From the NCBI GenBank assembly GCA_036346405.1, contig CM070566.1, positions 10,884,355-10,948,354 on the forward strand: DNA of 64,000 bases, given 5' to 3'. This DNA comes from Phyllostachys edulis (taxonomy: Eukaryota; Streptophyta; Magnoliopsida; Poales; Poaceae). The notes under the pieces were generated by a model. That model was not told the origin of the DNA. It saw only the letters and a program-made list of their open reading frames with translations, and ran no database searches. The translations under genes and the position numbers were made by a program. Position 1 is the stretch's first letter. Each line of letters opens with the position of its first letter. Shown here one piece after another: positions 59,404 through 64,000 of the stretch.

Positions 59404-59461
59404 GAATGTTCCAGGAAGCGAGCGGAGAAGTTGAATGTTCCAGGAAGCTAGTGGAGTCCCG
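59404..59461 (-). promoter_or_regulatory. Two 29-bp direct repeats upstream of the ankyrin-PGG gene
   Basis: gaatgttccaggaagc occurs at 59404 and 59433, each followed by a similar (c/g)agyggag word. The alternating GAA and TTC triplets resemble a loosely spaced heat-shock-type element. Position 60-120 bp before the ATG suits a promoter element; function is inferred. Confidence 0.4.
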
Positions 59462-60002
59462 CGTCAAGATAAGCACGCAGGAAAATTCCAAAACAGTCGA
59501 AAGGACTACTGTGCATATAATTCAGATTTAGACGCTACCGTGGTCTAGTCGACGAAGCACGTGCTCATGCGTAGCAGCCGGCCGGCTGCCTTTGCTTTTC
59601 CTGCGGGATCATCAATCTGGTATATTAACATGATCACGGATGTTCCGGGCAGCACGGTTTGGATAAGCCGTTTTAAAATTCGGATTTGCTAATTTTTAGT
59701 TACCTGAAATTTTCTTATTTATCGATTCTTACAATTGCATTGCGATCTTAAGTCTAAAATTACGATCTGCGGCGACGTGCAATTTTAGTACAACTCTACT
59801 GTAACTTTTAGTTCTATTTGTTTTTTTGTATTTGTAGGGTTGCAGGGTTCACTTAGATTTACTTTTGTCTAGTTTAGAATTTTTTTGTATTTTCCTTGTA
59901 ATATTTTTGTCTATTTTAGAAAGAGACAATCTGGCCTATAGAATGTTGATCCAACGGTGAGAAAAGGTGACTGATGAATAAAGAAATTTTAGTCACCTGA
60001 AG
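59462..60002. other. Upstream intergenic region of the ankyrin-PGG gene
   Basis: No gene. A short inverted repeat, ggtgact ... agtcacc, brackets an AT-rich core at 59964-59999 and may be the stub of a small transposon. Confidence 0.4.
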
Positions 60003-62032
60003 CATAGACACTCCCTGAAAATTAGGAGAAGAGAGGAATCAATCCTGACGACTAAGGATCGTTTTTTATATGTCCTAGCACCCTTAACCAATCAAGCCAA
60101 AAGCTTTCAAAAGTAAGACCCCAAAAATCAATCTTTCTTTCACCAAATCGGGCAAATTGAACTTATAATAGAAAGTAGCTAGATGGATGAGATCTGGTCT
60201 CCAAGAGATAGATCCATCACTTACACGTTCTAGGTACAAAGCAAGATTAAGAGTGGAGGAAAGAACACAAAAAACCAAGCCTAATCAAGAAATCAATACT
60301 TGATCATATGAGATAAAGACTTTAGACGAATTTGGAGATTTGATTTCTTATTGGAGATGAATGTTTCCGGCCATTCCCTAGGGAGGACAAAGCTACTAGG
60401 GTAGCACACACATATAATTGCTCTCATATCTCTCTATACATCTTCCAAACCCTAGCCGCCGCCTCTCTTAACTTTCCTTAAATTTCACATTATGGTTCCT
60501 TGGCTTAGGTGGGTGTGCAAATCCTGCACCACCCCCTTATGTAGTGCAGGCTAAGTCAAACTCACGCGCGTTTCTCAAAGCATCGTCTTCATCTTTAGCT
60601 CCATTAGGCTAAATCCATCATGCTTTGCCCTCTAGAGAGTATCCTTGACTTAATCCACTTAGGCCACCGTCGTGGTTTCACACACCACCATTTTTTCGAT
60701 ATTAGACAATTTACCAAAATGTCCCTCTACCGATCTTTCCCGGTTCCTTCACATCGAAGCATCGCCTATGCTTCGCCATCATCCATGTGGCCCTAATGAC
60801 TTTCCACGAAGCCTATTATGTGTCTGGATCCCACCGAACCGTCTTCACTTGCAAACGGACCTAAGTCACTTGGCGTACCATACGCCTCACCATGAACCAT
60901 GACTGCACCCAGCTTCCATGACTGTTCTGGACCTCGGCTCCTCCCTAAGCTTAGTCCCACTCAACATTGCCATTGAACGTCAAGTCCATCACTGGTAGCT
61001 TCACTCCGGCTCCTTGTCTTCTCGACTTGTGACCACCCTGCTAAGCTCGGTCATATTCCGGTGGCACCTTGATCATTCTGGACCTCAGTTCTCCTAACCT
61101 AGTCCCGATCCTGTCCGCCTCACAATGACTTAGCTCCGGAGTTCTAAAACCATCACCAACAAGCAAATCATCAAGTATCACCTCACAACACACAAATCAT
61201 CAATTTACACAATTGATGAGTCAAGAACACATAGCTTCAAAGCTTCGCTCCCAGAAGCATCACTTTACCTCAAAAGGTCTTTGTTCAAACCTTGCCTTCT
61301 ATGGTTCTTGTCCATCTTGCCCCTTGCTTGAGTCCAGCCATCTCACCCGGTATCCATGATCGTTCTGGACCTTTTTCTCCTAACCAAGTCACGGTCCTTC
61401 ACGCCAATGACCATAGTTGACTCCAAACCACCTACACAACAATAGACCAAGCAAATATTTACGGGCACAAGTTCTTCACAACTTGACCCACATTAGTCCA
61501 AATATGCTATATGTAACACATATACAACATTTCCATAACCCTAGGTCAATTCCACAAGACCATCACACATCACTATGCATGGTCACGCCATGGACGGTCT
61601 GATCGCCGTCCTCGGCCGGTCTGACAGCCAGCCAGTTGGGTCGATCTGACTACCACCCTATGCGGTTTGACCGCCCACCGGTCTGACGGCCGGCAAATGG
61701 CCAGTCAGACCGCTCTGGGAGATTTCCCAAGTCCCAGACAACACCTTCTCTAAAAATTTCAAACTATATTTAGTTTCACCTCGAAACTCCATTTTCTATG
61801 AGACCTAGTGCAAACACATCACCTCACCTTCCTACAAGTGATTTTTGACAATTCTAAAAAAAATTCAACATTTTCAAATTGGCTGGACAGACCGCTAGCC
61901 ATTGGCCAGTCCGACCGCTAGAGCCTGACTACAGCAGGAACTTGGCTAAAACCAAGGATTTTCGAAACACCTCGACACTATTACCAATTGTTCAATCACA
62001 CTAAGATTAAGATCATCTACCCATGATCTCCA
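60003..62032 (-). mobile_element. Probable LTR-retrotransposon remnant
   Basis: No coding sequence over 2 kb. The sequence has the texture of a long grass LTR: repeated cggtctgac / gtcagaccg words at 61598-61725 and 61885-61925 (for example ggtctgacggccggc, gccagtcagaccgc), and a possible minus-strand start TGTGTGGAGATCATGG at about 62032. Neither end could be confirmed by a target duplication. Confidence 0.35.
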
Positions 62033-62092
62033 CACAAATATATTTTGTACAGATTTTAAGTTGTTATTCGGGTAGGACATAGTTAGCATCTA
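62033..62092. repeat. Copy of part of ankyrin-PGG intron 1
   Basis: acaaatatattttgtac and taagttgttattcgg and taggac-tag-ta-catct line up with 59017-59074, inside intron 1 of the gene, with about seven differences, mostly transitions. It suggests a further broken copy of the gene once stood here. Confidence 0.6.
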
Positions 62093-62676
62093 TTATATAA
62101 TAAAAATCAACGATAGATGTTTTACAACTGTTTAGAAATTCTCACAAAAAGAAGAGTCATCTAGCCTTAATACGATGTACCCTAATTACCTAGAAATATA
62201 GCCATTGGATATTATTTCTTAGAGATATATTACTTGATAATTTTAAAACTAAAAGGGAAGACAGTCCTTTCAATTTGTGCCATACAGTAGTTATTAATGA
62301 AATCAACTTCCCAATCTTTTGATCTAGGGGTGAAAACAGATCAGATAGTTTCCGACCGATCCGGATGAAAACGGATTCGGATTGTCCCATATCAGATTTT
62401 GCTCGGATAATTTTCGGATCGGAAACGAATTCGGTTTTTTTTTCGAAACGGAAACGAATACGGTAGGCATGATATCTGGCGGAAATGAATACGAATACGG
62501 ATTATCCGGATAAGCCTAATCCAGATATCCGGAATTTGAGAAGTGAGGTTAGGGGAGGAGGGGAACTGGGCAGAAACCACATAGCAAAACAACCAACTTG
62601 TTATAGCTTGCTGCTCTCCTCCCGTTTCCTCTCTTCGACCACCCCTCATGAGCGCAGCAAAAGAGAAGCGAAGCGA

Positions 62677-62877
62677 ATGGTGGGGGACAAGGGCGTCGTG
62701 GCGGCAGCCACCACGGAGCCGAGCGTGGTGCGGTGGCTGTGGTGCGTGGTGCGCGTCATGCTCTACATGATGCGCCACGACGTGGGCGTGCCATCCGGCC
62801 GCAAGCTCGCCACGAACCTCCACGTCGGCAAGATCGCCGGCAAATCCCTCGGCGACCTTGTCACCTTCCACCACTAG
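62677..62877 (+). pseudogene. Captured N-terminal fragment of a DUF761 / Avr9-Cf9-elicited-like protein
   Basis: ATG 62677 opens 66 codons: a segment VVRWLWCVVRVMLYMMRHDV followed by SGRKLATNLHVGKIAGKSLG and DLVTFHH, then TAG. The pattern W-x-V-V-R-x-x-x-Y-M-x-R ... K-L-x-x-x-L-H ... G-K-I-A-G-K-x-L-G-x-L ... F-H-H is, as I recall, the conserved start of small plant proteins of the DUF761 / Avr9-Cf-9 rapidly elicited group. After the stop the same frame continues HHHHDAFSV, so the stop interrupts the family's histidine run and the captured piece is longer than the open frame. Whether it is transcribed is unknown. Confidence 0.6.
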
Positions 62878-63074
62878 CACCATCACCACGACGCCTTCTC
62901 TGTCGCCGCGGCGGTGGGCTTGTCCTTCTCGTGCCGCCGACGCCGACCCGGCGCTTCGCCGTGCCACGAGCCCTCGTCTTGGTGAGTAGCGGGCGAACCA
63001 CCAAAATAGCCAGCGGCGGCGTGAGGCGAGCCAAGTGATGCCAGCTGGCCCAAAACAGCCACGCCGGTGGAGGA

Positions 63075-63195
63075 GAGGAGACGGTAGGGAGCGGTGGTTG
63101 CACCAGGCGGAGCCGGCCGGGAGAGAGGACTAGAAGGCACGGTAGGGAGGGCGGCGGCACCAGGCAAAGCCGGTCGGGAGAGAGGAGGCGCCATA
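63075..63195 (+). repeat. Two-unit tandem repeat (about 60 bp) in the hAT element
   Basis: acggtagggag, gcaccaggc, agccgg(c/t)cgggagagagga recur about 60 bp apart, with a partial third unit to 63240. GC-rich, probably part of the captured sequence. Confidence 0.6.
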
Positions 63196-64000
63196 GGGGG
63201 AGCGAGCGGAGCCCGCGGCAGCGCCATAGGGAGGTGGCACCAAGGGGAGAGGGGCGGCAGCCTCATGGAGGTGAGAAGAGTGCTGGAGTGGAGTTGGTGA
63301 CCGGCGGAGGCAGCTAGGCCGGCAGGCGACAGACGGGCCGGGAGAGGCCGATGGTGGCGTCGGCAGTAATGGGAAGAGGAGAGAAGAAGACAAGCTTTTG
63401 GGGAGAGAAGAGGAGCTGTGGGGGAGGAAGAAGGATTTGGTTTGGGGTGCTGTGTGCGTGAATGGATGAAGGGGCCAGCCGGGTATAGAGTCTAGAGAGA
63501 GAGAGAGTGAGGTTAGGAGATTAGGAAATTAGGGATCAGGGAAAAATCTTAGGAAGTGTGTGATTTCTAATAATCGTTATGAGTAATGTCTGTAGCAATA
63601 TCAATTAATCAGTAAAACTTGCTCAGAAGTACTTTACAAGGACTATGAAGTAACTGTAGATGCTGAAAATATGAACACTTCATGAATGTTTGCATCAAAC
63701 AAACTAGTTATATGTTTTTGTTAATTTCTAGTATGCAATTTAAGGGGTTTTTATGTTCCAAAAAAATATCCGTGATCGTATTCGTTTCGATTCGTATTCG
63801 CTCCATATTCGTATTCGATATTATTCGCGTCCGTATTCATATCCGAGGTATCCATATTCATATCCACATCCAGGAAAAAAATATGAAAACAAATATGGCA
63901 GAGCCATTATCCATCCGTATCTGATGCGTTTTCACCCCTATTTCGATCCATCTAATTTTCCAATAAAAAACAAAAGAAAAGAGAGGGAGAGAGTTCGGAG

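Larger units (their letters stand above)
62325..63940 (+). mobile_element. TAGGGGTG-type hAT element (Pack-hAT) carrying a DUF761-like gene fragment
   Basis: Starts TAGGGGTGAAAACAGATCAG and ends, inverted, TAGGGGTGAAAACGCATCAG. The flanks TTTTGATC (62317-62324) and TTTCGATC (63941-63948) form an 8-bp target duplication with one difference, as expected for hAT. Both ends have cgaatacgaatacgg / cgtattcgtttcgattcg subterminal repeats. Inside lies host-gene-like GC-rich sequence (62660-63500), including the DUF761-like fragment and a tandem repeat, but no transposase. 1616 bp. The fragment at 2993-3352 shares this terminus. Confidence 0.85.

Noticed and set aside
62883..63393. Minus-strand Pro/Ser-rich frames in the Pack-hAT
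   Set aside because: They are antisense to the captured fragment and the 60-bp tandem repeat; composition explains them.

Overview
This window is plant nuclear DNA, almost certainly from a grass (Poaceae), possibly Oryza or a close relative; the species cannot be fixed from sequence alone. The evidence is CACTA elements with CACTACTACA ends and TCACAGACGGTTC subterminal repeats, TAGGGGTG-ended hAT elements, a Mutator-like element that also carries a plant mobile domain gene, Ty3/gypsy elements with LTRs of about 3.2 kb, and a spliced ankyrin-PGG gene. About 85-90% of the window is transposable-element DNA in nested layers. I recognise one host-type gene, an ankyrin-repeat/PGG membrane protein gene on the minus strand at 57123-59342, and one broken relative of it at 48.4-51.9 kb.

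Layout. 1-1252: 5' end of a minus-strand TTF-zinc-finger hAT element running off the left edge. 2.1-3.0 kb: a segment repeated at 52.5-56.1 kb. 2993-3352: fragment of a TAGGGGTG hAT element. 3352-7105: 5'-truncated LINE. 7.1-10.4 kb: BED-type hAT element with a decayed transposase. 10.5-19.66 kb: Mutator-like element (MULE) with a transposase and a plant mobile domain (PMD) reading frame; its transposase is split by a plus-strand solo LTR (12717-15935). 19.66 kb onward: an older minus-strand solo LTR, itself split by a minus-strand Ty3/gypsy element.

A 100-N gap (26418-26517) separates two contigs. The sequence right of the gap (26518 to about 36983) repeats the sequence left of it (about 15931 to 26417) in the same order and almost the same length. 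I read this as an unmerged contig overlap rather than a biological duplication. The right-hand contig then gives the complete structure: gypsy element 31067-40942 with target duplication ACCCA, inside an older LTR that resumes at 40943-43628 and holds a minisatellite of about 1.4 kb.

43.8-48.14 kb: CACTA element with a broken transposase. 48.4-51.9 kb: PGG pseudogene interrupted by a small CACTA (48701-50259) and a TAGGGGTG hAT (50369-51597), and truncated by a Mutator-type element (51888-52482). 52787-55427: Pack-MULE with long terminal inverted repeats, a perfect 9-bp target duplication and an mTERF-like gene fragment. 56.2-56.7 kb: orphan CACTA transposase fragment between direct repeats. 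57.1-59.3 kb: the ankyrin-PGG gene. 60.0-62.0 kb: probable LTR remnant. 62325-63940: a hAT element with a near-perfect 8-bp target duplication carrying a DUF761-like gene fragment.

Many reading frames are broken by one-base indels. Comparison of the three copies of the gypsy LTR shows AT-rich stretches nearly identical and GC-rich stretches full of small indels, so part of the apparent decay is probably consensus error.
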